A stretch of 64,000 nt of DNA, taken from Anaerolineales bacterium (GTDB lineage: Bacteria; Chloroflexota; Anaerolineae; 4572-78; J111). The notes beneath the pieces were generated by a model that was not told where the DNA came from, made no database searches, and saw only the letters and a program-made list of their open reading frames with translations. Each line of letters begins with the position of its first letter. The stretch's first letter is position 1. The stretch spans positions 1 through 64,000 of the forward strand of contig JACKAU010000023.1 of assembly GCA_020634855.1 (NCBI GenBank), given 5' to 3'. Of the stretch, positions 7,376-16,095 are shown in pieces. The position numbers and the translations under genes are program-made.

Positions 7376-9842
7376 AATTAAGAATAATCGGCAGATAAGT
7401 CTTCGTTTCAGCCGCCGGAACCGGCGCTTGAAACTGTACGTTATCAATCCAGGCTGTGGAGCCGTCGAATAACTCGACCGTCGTGGAAAACTTGAAGGTT
7501 ATGGTTGTCACCTGGCCTAAAAATGATCCCGGCAGCGGAATTGCGTGATGAACGAAATCGGCGTCCTCATTACCTTCGGCCAGGGTATACGAAGCGATGG
7601 GTTGATCGCCGAGTTGAACGACCAATGTATCGGGGGCACCGGAAGGGCCATCTTGGCGGCGCAAATCAAACAAAAGGGCTGTAGCATTGGGCGGGACATA
7701 CAGCCGGTTATGGGTATGAAACGTATTGCTCCAATCAAGAATCAGGTAAGTATTATCGTTGGTACGGTCAAAGTGGCCCTCACCCCCGCCGCCATGATCG
7801 GTCCAACCCGGCTGGGGGCAGGTATTTTCGGTGATATTGCAGATCAAGGGGATAACGTTAACTTGCTGGGTATTATAATTTTCAAAATCGCCGTTGGTAA
7901 TTTCGGCGGGAAACCACTTCGGAGTCCAGCGGCCTTGAACGATTTGCTGGTTAGTCAAGCCCAATTCATCCAAGCCGGGTAAGTTGGGCAGGCCGGTGGT
8001 GGTATCGACGATTTGGGGATTACTGAAGGTGTGGCTCTGGCCGGTGTAAAAGTTGCGTAATGGGCGCGGAGCCGCCGATGCGATGCGACTGAAGGCATAA
8101 CCAGTTTGGGCAAAATTGGGCGCGGTCACGGGTAGCAGACAACCGGTCGTCGGGTTGCTGCCAGTGACTGTTGCCCGGTAGAAGCAACGCCAGACATAGC
8201 CATGGTCGCCTGAAACGTCGGCGACCGGATAATCAGCGGGGTCGGGCAACTCTGTCAGCAGAAATCGGCTGTACGCACCAGCTATAGGACGGCCATCAGG
8301 CACAAACTCAACTGTCCCGGCCTTGCCTCGGGTCTGGTAGTAGGCATCGGCAAACGTGACGTTGTTCCACACAGACGCACCGTAGCCGGAAGGCTGGCCC
8401 AAATCAAACAGCCGCTGCGCCCCGTCAAAAATAAGCCCTTGGTCAAAGTCGTGAGGATCAAGAAAGGTGACGTGATCGACCGGGATATGAAAGCGAGCCA
8501 GCCGTTCGAGCAACTCGCTGGTGACAGCCGTACCAAAGCTGTGGGCGATAAAATGGTAGGGCGGATTGCCGGCGGTCGTCGGGTTGAGCAGGTTGATGTC
8601 AATCAACAGATTGAACAGCGCATCACCGGCCGCTTCACCCCACCCGGTTGAGGCTTCATTTGATTCGGCGGCCCAGTCGAACAGCAAGACGACTTCGGTG
8701 GCGCCGATTTGCCCCGACGCAGGGGCGTTACAGTCGTTGGTACAGGTATCAAAAAAGTCGTTGCCGTTGCTATCGACATCATAATCGATGAGCCAACCCC
8801 CGGCCTTGTTATGGATATCCTGGGCTAAGGCCAGGAGGCTGTCGCCGTCGCTGTTATTTAGCTGACGGCCGTGCGTGACCACCGTCACTCCGCTGATGGT
8901 TTTATCCGCCAGCTTATCGCCAATGTCCTCGATGGTAAAGGCAGCAATCGAGATGAGATCAAACTCCCAGACGCGATACTGGCCGGTCGCCGGCTCCCAA
9001 TCCAAGAGATGATTGCTGCCCAGGCTCATCAGTTGGTGACCGGAACCGATGGTATCGAATGTGCCCTCGGCGACCGGCTTGCCGACCAGCGGATCGCCGC
9101 TGCCGGTCACCATGGGATCATAACGCCAAATACGATAGTGTCCGGTCGCCGGTTCCCAATCCAGGATGCGGCGGTAGCCCAGATAAACCAACTCGTGGCC
9201 GGTGCGAATATGGGGCCAGGTCCCTTCGACGACCAGCGTACCGGGAAACGGGGCATTCGGTTCGGCGTTGTCCGGGGCATACTGCCGGATTTGATATTGG
9301 CCGGTGGCCGGCTCCCAATCCAAGACCCGATTGTACCCCACGTAGATTAAGCGGCGTGCGGTAGTGGTGGGAGGCAGCGTTCCCGCTTCGGTTGTTTGCA
9401 GCGAGAGCAGATCGCTTTGCCGGGTGGTATCCAGGTTAAACCGTTGGACCTGGTACTGCCCGGTGCGCCTGGTCCAATCCAAGATGAGCGAGTCGCCTAA
9501 ATAGGTTAGGGCCTGACCAGGACCGGCGTCAGTTAGCGATCCCTCGGTTAGTTCTTGATCGGGAAAGATGTCGTTGGGGCCGGGAAAAGCGGAGTCGAAG
9601 CGCCAAACGCGATACTGGCCGGAGATAACATCCCGGCTCAGGATACGGTTAGGGCCAAGGTAAGTAAGCTCGGTTGTAGGTTTGAGTTCGGCCCACGAAC
9701 CTTCTTTGACCTTCTTGCCGGGAAAAGGAGGGCGTCCGGTTTGGGCAAAAATAGCGGGCGAAGGTTGAAGGAGTATTGCGGCCAGGACCAGGGGCAAGAG
9801 GTAATAGCAACGGGTCAGCGTATAGCTGCGTTTTATAATCAT
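7374..9842 (-). CDS. Secreted multi-domain protein: five WEPATG repeats, lipase-like domain, C-terminal beta domain
   Basis: The 822-residue product has a signal peptide (KR, then a hydrophobic stretch, cleavage after ~34). Residues ~45-330 carry five repeats of ~57 residues with the core YLGYNRVLDWEPATGQYR and WRYD. Residues ~340-560 look like an alpha/beta hydrolase, with VVTHGRQ, AHSFGTAV as nucleophile elbow (~455) and a late DHGYVW His. Residues ~690-815 resemble a jelly-roll binding domain (NGDFENY, WTDHGGGGEGH). It ends TYLPIILN, a tail form also seen inside the protein at 57373. The GAGGAGG ribosome site abuts the ATG with no spacer, which is odd; no better start keeps the signal peptide. 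The function of the repeats is unknown; lipid or polymer hydrolysis outside the cell is an inference. Confidence 0.7.
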   Translation of the reverse strand: MIIKRSYTLTRCYYLLPLVLAAILLQPSPAIFAQTGRPPFPGKKVKEGSWAELKPTTELTYLGPNRILSRDVISGQYRVWRFDSAFPGPNDIFPDQELTEGSLTDAGPGQALTYLGDSLILDWTRRTGQYQVQRFNLDTTRQSDLLSLQTTEAGTLPPTTTARRLIYVGYNRVLDWEPATGQYQIRQYAPDNAEPNAPFPGTLVVEGTWPHIRTGHELVYLGYRRILDWEPATGHYRIWRYDPMVTGSGDPLVGKPVAEGTFDTIGSGHQLMSLGSNHLLDWEPATGQYRVWEFDLISIAAFTIEDIGDKLADKTISGVTVVTHGRQLNNSDGDSLLALAQDIHNKAGGWLIDYDVDSNGNDFFDTCTNDCNAPASGQIGATEVVLLFDWAAESNEASTGWGEAAGDALFNLLIDINLLNPTTAGNPPYHFIAHSFGTAVTSELLERLARFHIPVDHVTFLDPHDFDQGLIFDGAQRLFDLGQPSGYGASVWNNVTFADAYYQTRGKAGTVEFVPDGRPIAGAYSRFLLTELPDPADYPVADVSGDHGYVWRCFYRATVTGSNPTTGCLLPVTAPNFAQTGYAFSRIASAAPRPLRNFYTGQSHTFSNPQIVDTTTGLPNLPGLDELGLTNQQIVQGRWTPKWFPAEITNGDFENYNTQQVNVIPLICNITENTCPQPGWTDHGGGGEGHFDRTNDNTYLILDWSNTFHTHNRLYVPPNATALLFDLRRQDGPSGAPDTLVVQLGDQPIASYTLAEGNEDADFVHHAIPLPGSFLGQVTTITFKFSTTVELFDGSTAWIDNVQFQAPVPAAETKTYLPIILN

Positions 9843-9859
9843 CCTCCTCTAACGTCCCC

Positions 9860-10417
9860 TTAAAGCTTCTTAACCGTATCGCCCACCCGAATAGGGCCGG
9901 GTTGAGCCACCTTAGCATTGATGCCACGTAGATGCAATTCACGGCCCACGGCTGAATTGACGAACTTCATGGCATCCCCGCCAAACCGTTGGACAAACTT
10001 TTGGCAGCCGGTATGGGGTTCTGCCGTCACTTCGATGATCGCCTCACCAATCGCCAGACGAGTGCCGGGCGGTAGGTTATCGGCGCTCAAATCCAGATCG
10101 ACGAAAAGTTGATCGCCGGCCAACGGCCAGCGATCCTTATTCTGAGCCAATAAGGCAATGACGCGAGCATTCATCACGTTGAGCTGCATGTCCGGGTGAG
10201 GCGAACCGTCAGCGGTACGCGAACTGCCCCGCCGGCTCCAGCTATCGCCGACCAGTCCTACGGCCAGGTCAAGCTCGCCTTCCGCCAGCACTTCCCGCTC
10301 GTTGGTTTGGGGCCGGCGCACAATCAATTCCAAAACACTTGCCTCTCGCGGCGACCGGCGAATGTGATCCAAGCCGGCCTCGAGTTCTTGCTTTGTTAGA
10401 TGTTTTACAGCGGTCAT
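9860..10417 (-). CDS. MOSC domain-containing protein
   Basis: This is a 185-residue MOSC-fold protein. The typical C-terminal block, with the conserved Cys in EPHTGCQKF (~143), is followed by GINAKVAQPGPIRVGD. MOSC proteins bind molybdenum cofactor or related sulfur-metal centres (MoCo sulfurase C-terminal family). It has no fused ferredoxin or N-terminal MOSC_N domain, so it is a stand-alone form of unknown substrate. GAGGAG is seven bases upstream of the ATG. It follows a 26-base perfect palindrome and precedes the secreted repeat protein by 17 bases. Confidence 0.8.
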   Translation of the reverse strand: MTAVKHLTKQELEAGLDHIRRSPREASVLELIVRRPQTNEREVLAEGELDLAVGLVGDSWSRRGSSRTADGSPHPDMQLNVMNARVIALLAQNKDRWPLAGDQLFVDLDLSADNLPPGTRLAIGEAIIEVTAEPHTGCQKFVQRFGGDAMKFVNSAVGRELHLRGINAKVAQPGPIRVGDTVKKL

Positions 10418-10443
10418 TGGGTCTCTCCTCTGAAAATAGACTT

Positions 10444-10469
10444 GTAGGACAAACTTAAGTTTGTCCTAC
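10444..10469. repeat. 26-base perfect palindrome
   Basis: GTAGGACAAACTTAAGTTTGTCCTAC reads the same on both strands from 10444 (GTAGGACAAACTT) to 10469 (AAGTTTGTCCTAC). It lies in the short gap between the M42 peptidase and MOSC genes and has no T-tract. It resembles dispersed extragenic palindromes rather than a terminator. Confidence 0.8.
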
Positions 10470-10496
10470 GGTAATTTTCATTGTCGTTGCTGTACC

Positions 10497-11540
10497 TTAG
10501 GTTTGGTCGGTGGCCCTTACAAACGCACTAAGCCACGTTACCAACGCTTCGATGTCATCGAGGTGCGCCGTCTCGAAGGGGGTGTGGGTGTAGCGGGTGG
10601 CGAAGGCGACCAGCGCGGTAGGGATGTCGGCTTGCATGAAGGCCGCGCCGTCGCTGCCAAAGGAGCCGAACACCGCGTGTTGCAGCGGAATGTTGGCCTG
10701 GGCGGCGATCTGCTCCAGGCGGGTCGTCAAGGTGTGATCGTAGTGAACCAACGAGTCTTTATGAATCAATACCGGCCCGGCGCCCAGTCGAAGCGGCATA
10801 TCTCGGTCGGCGATGCCGGGAATGTCGCCGGCCATGCCGATTTCAACCACGATGGCGGCATCGAACGCCTCTCGCGCCGCCAAGGCCTGAGCGCCGATTA
10901 TGCCGACTTCCTCCTGCACGGTGCAGGCCAGCGTCAAATTGCAGGCCAGGTCAGCGGGCGATAGGCGGTTCAGCAGTTCGGTTAGGATCGCCAGGCAGAC
11001 TCGGTCATCAAGCGCCTTGCCGATCACGTGGCGACCAAACTGCTCGGTGGTGGCGTCCCAAATAATGCGCGTGCCGGGGGTGACGCCTCGGCTTAACAGT
11101 TCGTGGCGGGACAGGCCGGTATCAACCCAAAAATCATTCCAGGTTAGCTCGTGCGGCTCGGGTAGGACAATCGTGGGCAGGTGGCCGGTAGCGGCGGCGA
11201 TGACGCCCGGCAGCTCGCCGGAGCGGGCCAGCACCCGCACCCGCTGGCCGATGGTGAAGGCGTTGCGGAAGCTGGTGGTCCGCTGCCAGCCCTGCCCGTT
11301 GGCCAACCACAGAAAACCGTCGGGATCGATGGCCCGCACCAAATAGCACAACTCATCGGCGTGGGCGGCCATCAAGATTTTGGGACCTTGCCCACCGACC
11401 CGCGCCAACACATTGCCGATGCGGGTGCGCTCGGTGGTCGCCCCCGTCTCTTGCCACAATCTTTCGATGGTATCGAGTACCAAGCCTTCTTGCCCGACCG
11501 GGCCGGTGAGTTCTGTTAATGTTTTGATGAGATTGAACAT
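10497..11540 (-). CDS. M42 family metallo-aminopeptidase
   Basis: The protein has 347 residues, the usual M42 length. Visible metal ligands and catalytic residues are AHADE (~60), KALDDRV (Asp bridging, ~177), VQEEVG (catalytic Glu pair, ~212), VEIGMAGD (~235) and the C-terminal THTPFETAH (His, ~322). M42 enzymes are dodecameric cytoplasmic aminopeptidases (glutamyl or leucyl type) related to endoglucanase-M annotations. Specificity cannot be predicted. The start is supported by AGAGGA upstream of the ATG. It is oriented with the MOSC gene and probably in the same transcript. Confidence 0.85.
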   Translation of the reverse strand: MFNLIKTLTELTGPVGQEGLVLDTIERLWQETGATTERTRIGNVLARVGGQGPKILMAAHADELCYLVRAIDPDGFLWLANGQGWQRTTSFRNAFTIGQRVRVLARSGELPGVIAAATGHLPTIVLPEPHELTWNDFWVDTGLSRHELLSRGVTPGTRIIWDATTEQFGRHVIGKALDDRVCLAILTELLNRLSPADLACNLTLACTVQEEVGIIGAQALAAREAFDAAIVVEIGMAGDIPGIADRDMPLRLGAGPVLIHKDSLVHYDHTLTTRLEQIAAQANIPLQHAVFGSFGSDGAAFMQADIPTALVAFATRYTHTPFETAHLDDIEALVTWLSAFVRATDQT

Positions 11541-11570
11541 AGGTGTCCTCTTAGAATCGTTGGTTGGTTT

Positions 11571-11597
11571 GGAGCATCAAAGCTAGCTTTGTCGCTC
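11571..11597. repeat. Extragenic palindrome of the GGAGCGACAAAGC family
   Basis: GGAGCATCAAAGC and GCTTTGTCGCTCC face each other around TA. Larger relatives with the same GGAGCGAC/GCTTTGTC sequence occur at 16031-16088 and 41757-41809, always between genes. Dispersed hairpins of this kind are usually REP-like elements. Confidence 0.7.
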
Positions 11598-11685
11598 CAT
11601 TATGGATTCAAAAATGGCGTAACGACCATCTCGTTGTTACGCCATTCATTTTTAAAGGTTTTACGATAAACGTAAGTATATGGCC

Positions 11686-12780
11686 TTAGCTATCAAACAC
11701 AATTACCGAACGCAGCGTTTCGCCCCGTTTCATCGCATCGAAGGCGGCCTCGGTTTCTTCCAAACTAATGGTGCGGCTGACCAGCCTATCAAGATCGAGT
11801 TTACCCTGCTGGTACCAATCGGCCAAAATGGGGAAATCGCGGGCCGGGATGCAGTTGCCGTACCAGGACACGGTCAGGCTGCCGCCCAGGTCGAAAAACT
11901 GTTGCAGTTCCAAATTGAGCCGAGGGCCGGGGCCAGGCACGCCGATTAAAACGCAGGTGCCGGCCAGATCGCGGCAGAAGAGCGCCTGCTCCAGCGTTTT
12001 AGACAACCCAACCGCTTCGAATGAATAGTTGACGCCGTGGCCATCGGTCAGCCGTTTGATTTCGGCCACCGGATCAACCTCGCCGGCATTGACGGTGTGG
12101 GTCGCGCCAAATTCTTTGGCCCAGGCCAGCTTTTGCGGATCGAGATCAACGGCGATAATGGTCGTGGCTCCGGCCAGTTTCGCGCCCTGAATCACGCTGT
12201 CGCCCACGCCGCCGCAGCCAAAAACGGCAACGCTGGTACCCTGCTGAACGTTGGCCGAGTAGAGCGCCGCCCCGACGCCGGTCACCACTCCGCAGCCGAT
12301 CAACGATATTGCTGCGGCGGATAGTTCGCCGTCGTATTTAACGCATTGCACTTCATGGACTAAGGTGTGAGTACAGAAGGTGCCGATCCCCAGCGCCGGG
12401 TTCAGCAGTTCACCATCTTTGCCCCGCATTTTGTTTTGGGCGTTATGGCTGGAGGCGCAGTAGTTGTGCTGGCCTTTCAAGCAGAAGCGGCACTCCCCAC
12501 AAGGGGCGCGCCAGTTGAGCATAACGTGATCGCCCACTTTGACCCGGGTTACGGCTGAACCGACCTCCTGCACCACCCCGGCCCCTTCGTGACCGAGCAG
12601 AAAGGGAAAGCCATCGGTGCCGTAAGTGCCGGTTTTCAAACCCAGATCGGTGTGGCACACCCCCGAAGCCAGAATGCGGACGACCACATCTCGCGGTCCC
12701 GGATCATCGAGCGTAAATTCTTCGATTTCAACCGGAGCGTCAGGAATTCGGGCCACTGCGCCACGTGCTTTTATCGTCAT
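11686..12780 (-). CDS. Zinc-dependent alcohol dehydrogenase, class III-like (MDR superfamily)
   Basis: This is a 364-residue MDR dehydrogenase. Catalytic zinc ligands are Cys in SGVCHTD (~42) and His in GHEGAG (~64). Structural zinc Cys are in CGECRFCLKGQHNYC (~94-108). The NAD-binding Rossmann motif is FGCGGVGD (~192), with an acidic VDLD (~217) that favours NAD over NADP. The sequence is closest in feel to S-(hydroxymethyl)mycothiol/glutathione dehydrogenases and other thiol-linked formaldehyde dehydrogenases, but aryl- or benzyl-alcohol activity is equally possible. GGAGG precedes the ATG. It stands as a single gene. Confidence 0.8.
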   Translation of the reverse strand: MTIKARGAVARIPDAPVEIEEFTLDDPGPRDVVVRILASGVCHTDLGLKTGTYGTDGFPFLLGHEGAGVVQEVGSAVTRVKVGDHVMLNWRAPCGECRFCLKGQHNYCASSHNAQNKMRGKDGELLNPALGIGTFCTHTLVHEVQCVKYDGELSAAAISLIGCGVVTGVGAALYSANVQQGTSVAVFGCGGVGDSVIQGAKLAGATTIIAVDLDPQKLAWAKEFGATHTVNAGEVDPVAEIKRLTDGHGVNYSFEAVGLSKTLEQALFCRDLAGTCVLIGVPGPGPRLNLELQQFFDLGGSLTVSWYGNCIPARDFPILADWYQQGKLDLDRLVSRTISLEETEAAFDAMKRGETLRSVIVFDS

Positions 12781-12866
12781 AGATATTCCTCCGTAATAAA
12801 AGATAAATTATTAGATTTTATAGTTGGGAAAAGATCATCTTACTACAAAGATGTCATCAACAAGGT

Positions 12867-14105
12867 CTACCGACGCCGGCCGCCGCTCATCGAGCGCCAC
12901 CGGTCGGCTAAACTGCGCGACTGCTCGCGCTTGCGAAGCAGGGATTCCGGCGAAGGTCTGGCCCAAGAGGGGACCGGCACATCATAGTCGAAATCGGGTA
13001 GGGTTTTGCGCTCGATTTTGTAGCCCAGCACATATTCAATCCGGTAGATCATCGCTTCATCATCCGGTGTGACCAGGGTGATAGCGTCGCCTTCAGCTTC
13101 AGCGCGGGCGGTGCGGCCGATGCGGTGGACGTAATTTTCCGGATTATCCGGCACGTCGTAGTTAATGACGTGAGAAATGCCTTCGACATCCAGCCCTCGG
13201 GCGGCGATGTTGGTTGCCACCAGTACCTGATGCTTGCCGGCCCGAAACCCTTCGAGCGCGGAGATACGCTGCCGCTGCTGGAAATCGCCGTGAATACAGG
13301 CTACGGAGATCTTGGCTTCGATCAGTTTACGGGTGACGATATCGGCTTCCTGTTTGGTAGCGGTGAAGACCAGCATACTATGGATATCCATTTGTTCTAA
13401 CAAGGCCAACAGCAGTTCGGTTTTGAGGTGTTTGGGGACGGGATAAAGCGTCTGCCGGATCGTCTCTGGGGGGGTAGCGATATCGATTTCAATCATCTCA
13501 GGGTTCTGTTGGAATTGGCGGGTTAAATTCAACACCTGGGGGGACATCGTTGCGGAAAAAAGCATCGTCTGGCGCTGGCGGGGCATACGGCTGACGATCT
13601 GTTTGATATCGGGCAGGAATCCCATATCCAGCATGCGGTCGGCCTCATCCAGGATGAGGATTTTCAGATCCTTGAAGTTGACATTCCTGCGGCGCATGTG
13701 GTCTTGTAACCGGCCGGGGGTGGCGATAATGATATCGGTGCCACGACGCAGTTTGTCAATTTGAGGTCTCATTTTGGCCCCGCCGTAAATCGACGCAATT
13801 CGGAGCGATGTGCCGCCCGCTAATTTTCTGGCTTCGCCGGTCACCTGAATGACCAGTTCACGCGTCGGGGCGAGAATGACAGCCCGTGGGTTTTTCATTT
13901 TGCGTGGGTCGCCCAGAATTTGATGTAGGGTCGGCAGCAAAAAGGCCGCCGTTTTACCGGTTCCGGTCTGGGCACAGCCAATGATATCACTTCCAGCTAA
14001 CGCTGGGGGAACAGCCTGGGCCTGAATAGGCGTCGTTTCTTCAAAGCCCATCTTTTCAACAGCCTTGAGTAAGGCCGGATTTAGATTTAATTGTGAGAAC
14101 TGCAT
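12867..14105 (-). CDS. DEAD-box ATP-dependent RNA helicase, RhlE-like
   Basis: The 412-residue protein has all helicase motifs in order: Q motif (GFEETTPIQ, ~20-28), AQTGTGKT (I), PTRELV (Ia), TPGR (Ib), DEAD in LDEADRMLDMGF (II), SAT (III), then ARGLD (V) and HRIGRTARA (VI) in the second RecA domain. A short Arg-rich tail follows (SLADRWRSMSGGRRR). This is the RhlE/RhlB layout used in RNA decay, ribosome assembly and cold response. AAGGAG is well placed before the ATG. It lies downstream of the terminator of the MBL gene, so it has its own promoter. Confidence 0.88.
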   Translation of the reverse strand: MQFSQLNLNPALLKAVEKMGFEETTPIQAQAVPPALAGSDIIGCAQTGTGKTAAFLLPTLHQILGDPRKMKNPRAVILAPTRELVIQVTGEARKLAGGTSLRIASIYGGAKMRPQIDKLRRGTDIIIATPGRLQDHMRRRNVNFKDLKILILDEADRMLDMGFLPDIKQIVSRMPRQRQTMLFSATMSPQVLNLTRQFQQNPEMIEIDIATPPETIRQTLYPVPKHLKTELLLALLEQMDIHSMLVFTATKQEADIVTRKLIEAKISVACIHGDFQQRQRISALEGFRAGKHQVLVATNIAARGLDVEGISHVINYDVPDNPENYVHRIGRTARAEAEGDAITLVTPDDEAMIYRIEYVLGYKIERKTLPDFDYDVPVPSWARPSPESLLRKREQSRSLADRWRSMSGGRRR

Positions 14106-14190
14106 AAAACTCCTTATTCTGAATTATTCGAGTTTGATCAAGATCAAGTTGTTTGTAAAAGCTTCCGAAGTATGAATGCTTCTGAAACTT

Positions 14191-14229
14191 AAAAAATACC
14201 GCTCCAATTGCTTTAATCGGAGCGGTATT
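14191..14229 (-). terminator. Intrinsic terminator of the MBL-fold hydrolase gene
   Basis: On the minus strand, AATACCGCTCC (14229-14219) pairs perfectly with GGAGCGGTATT (14205-14195) around a 13-base loop. Six T residues (14196-14191) follow. It ends the transcript coming from 14973. Confidence 0.85.
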
Positions 14230-14289
14230 CAATGCTTAACCGATTATGTACACCGGTCATTGTACCATTTAAGCGGCTTGATTTCAAGC

Positions 14290-14973
14290 CTAGATATCAA
14301 TCGACCCGCCGGGCGCTAGCGCGTAAACTTTGGTGTCGGTTTCAGCCTCGACGCGCTTAGCCCAAGCGTCCGCATCCTGCACAATGGGCGGCCAAGTGTT
14401 ATAATGGCAGGGAACGGCCACTTTTGGCTTGACCATCTTCACGGCTTCCAGCGCGTCATCCGGCCCCATTGTAAAATTATCGCCAATAGGCGACACAAAC
14501 AGATCGACGCCGACCCGACCGTACAGTTCCATTTCCAGAAACAGGGCTGTATCACAGGCAAAATAGAGGTGTTTACGCTCGGCGGTAATCAACAGGCCGG
14601 CCGGGTTGCCGCCGTAACTGCCGTCGGGCAGACCGGAGCCGTGGTGGGCAATGGTCAGCTTCAGATGGCCAAACTCGTGGGTAAAGCCCCCCCCGATATG
14701 TTGGGGGTGAGCATTCTCGATGCCCTGTTTTTGCAGCCAACTGACAATTTCAAAATTAGAGATAACTTTGGCCCCGGTGCGCTTAGCGATGGGAACCAAA
14801 TCTTCGACATGGTCAAAGTGACCGTGAGAGACAATAATAAAGTCGGGGTTGACAGAGTCGGCCGAGACCTGAGTCATCGGATTGCTGGTAAAGAAAGGGT
14901 CGATCAAAACCAATTGACCATCGATATCCAACATGTGGGTACCGTGACCTACAAACGTATATTTAATTGCCAT
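14290..14973 (-). CDS. Metallo-beta-lactamase-fold metal-dependent hydrolase (UPF0173-like)
   Basis: A 227-residue protein with VSHGHFDHVEDL (HxHxDH metal motif, ~56), HHGSGLPDG, FACDTALF (metal Asp, ~141) and a late PCHYNTWP His (~192). This matches the UPF0173 family of uncharacterised hydrolases. The start at 14973 was preferred over one seven codons earlier because GAGGAGG lies just before it. The gene is in the same direction as the one-carbon operon and 126 bases downstream of it, and could be its last gene. A second, more divergent member is at 55472. Confidence 0.8.
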   Translation of the reverse strand: MAIKYTFVGHGTHMLDIDGQLVLIDPFFTSNPMTQVSADSVNPDFIIVSHGHFDHVEDLVPIAKRTGAKVISNFEIVSWLQKQGIENAHPQHIGGGFTHEFGHLKLTIAHHGSGLPDGSYGGNPAGLLITAERKHLYFACDTALFLEMELYGRVGVDLFVSPIGDNFTMGPDDALEAVKMVKPKVAVPCHYNTWPPIVQDADAWAKRVEAETDTKVYALAPGGSIDI

Positions 14974-15060
14974 GTTATACCTCCTCTTCGACAATCGACT
15001 AAAAACTTCTTTGTTGTTAGAACCGTAGTATACCGATAAAGCCGACCGTTGCCAATTCTA

Positions 15061-15093
15061 AGACCTATGAGGTTTTCGAACCTCTATAGGTCT
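15061..15093. repeat. Intergenic hairpin with TTCG loop
   Basis: GACCTATGAGGTT and AACCTCTATAGGTC pair with one bulge around TTCG. It lies directly after the methyltransferase stop codon on the minus strand. No T-run follows, so it is either a processing/stability hairpin or one of the dispersed palindromes. Confidence 0.6.
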
Positions 15094-15099
15094 AGGTCC

Positions 15100-16002
15100 C
15101 TATTCCCGCCGACGTTCGCGCCGCCGACGCCGACGTTCGCCACCGTCCTCGTTCCCCGGCGTTTCGACACGATTGGCTTGAATCCAGGCCAGACAGTTCT
15201 CATCGTGACCCATCATCACATCGGCTACCATGATCGATTGTTTGATCTCGTGTTCGATGGGGTTGGTGATGGCCGAGGTCAGCCCGTTAGCGATCATCAT
15301 CGCCAAGAAGTTGCCGTTGAGCGGCCCGCGATTGGGCAAACCGAACGAGACGTTACTGGCTCCGCAGCAGCTATTGACGTCTAACTCTTCCCGCAGGCGA
15401 CGTAAAATAGCAAAAACTTGCTGGCCGGCGTAACGCATCGCGCCAATGGGCATCACCAGCGGATCGATGATTACGTCTTCCTTAGGGATGCCGTAATCCA
15501 TAGCCCGCTCGACAATTTTCTTAGCAACAGCAAAACGGACATCGGGGTCTTCAGAGATGCCCGTTTCATCATTCGAAATACCGATGACCGCCGCGCCGTA
15601 TTTTTTGACCAACGGCAGCACCACTTCCAATCGTTCCTCCTCGCCGGTGACCGAGTTGAGCAGGGCTTTTCCTTCGTAGGCGGCCAACCCGCTCTCCAGT
15701 GCAGCCACAATTGAGGAATCGATTGACAGCGGCGCGTCGGTGATGCTCTGCACCAGTTTGACGGTTTCGGCTAAAATAGCCGGTTCATCGGCCAGCGGGA
15801 TTCCGGCGTTGACATCGAGCATGTGGGCGCCGGCTTCCACTTGGGCGCGAGCGTCTTTGATGACGCGCTCAAAGTTGCCGGCGGCCATTTCAGCCGCCAA
15901 CAATTTGCGCCCGGTGGGGTTGATCCGTTCGCCAATGATGGTAAATGGCCGTTCCGGCCCAATAATGACGGTTTTCGTTTTTGAACTAATGACAGTTTCC
16001 AA
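15100..16002 (-). CDS. Methyltetrahydrofolate:corrinoid methyltransferase (AcsE/MtgA-like, pterin-binding fold)
   Basis: This 300-residue protein has a dihydropteroate-synthase-like TIM barrel. The pterin signatures are IIGERINPTGRK (~23), MLDVNAG (~61), SIDSS (~93), LLNSVTGEE (~113) and FGLPNR (~225). The family moves the methyl group between methyl-THF and a cobalt corrinoid protein, as in the acetyl-CoA pathway (AcsE) and glycine-betaine or O-demethylase systems. The start codon is TTG with a strong AAAGGAGG six bases upstream. The last ~14 residues are an Arg-rich tail (GGERRRRRRERRRE) not typical of the family. metF and metV lie directly upstream. Which corrinoid protein it serves is not in the window. 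Confidence 0.85.
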   Translation of the reverse strand: METVISSKTKTVIIGPERPFTIIGERINPTGRKLLAAEMAAGNFERVIKDARAQVEAGAHMLDVNAGIPLADEPAILAETVKLVQSITDAPLSIDSSIVAALESGLAAYEGKALLNSVTGEEERLEVVLPLVKKYGAAVIGISNDETGISEDPDVRFAVAKKIVERAMDYGIPKEDVIIDPLVMPIGAMRYAGQQVFAILRRLREELDVNSCCGASNVSFGLPNRGPLNGNFLAMMIANGLTSAITNPIEHEIKQSIMVADVMMGHDENCLAWIQANRVETPGNEDGGERRRRRRERRRE

Positions 16003-16030
16003 GATAAACCTCCTTTGAAATTAAATCCTT

Positions 16031-16088
16031 GGAGCGCCAAAGTTTACTTTGACCTTACCACGAGTGACAAAGCAAGCTTTGTCGATCC
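16031..16088. repeat. Extragenic hairpin of the GGAGCGACAAAGC family
   Basis: GGAGCGCCAAAGTTTACTTTG begins at 16031 and GTGACAAAGCAAGCTTTGTC is at 16065-16083, closing with GATCC at 16084-16088. Two short palindromes sit side by side and the outer ends can pair. It lies between metF and the methyltransferase gene inside the operon. Confidence 0.55.
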
Positions 16089-16095
16089 AGTAATA

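Noticed and set aside
10461..10964. 167-codon + strand ORF
   Set aside because: Antisense shadow of the M42 peptidase gene; composition and motifs support only the minus-strand gene.
14401..14420. Extra CACTTTTGG copy
   Set aside because: Single copy inside a coding sequence with no phased neighbours, so treated as chance.
14404..15039. 211-codon + strand ORF
   Set aside because: Shadow of the MBL-fold gene, which has complete metal motifs and a strong ribosome site.
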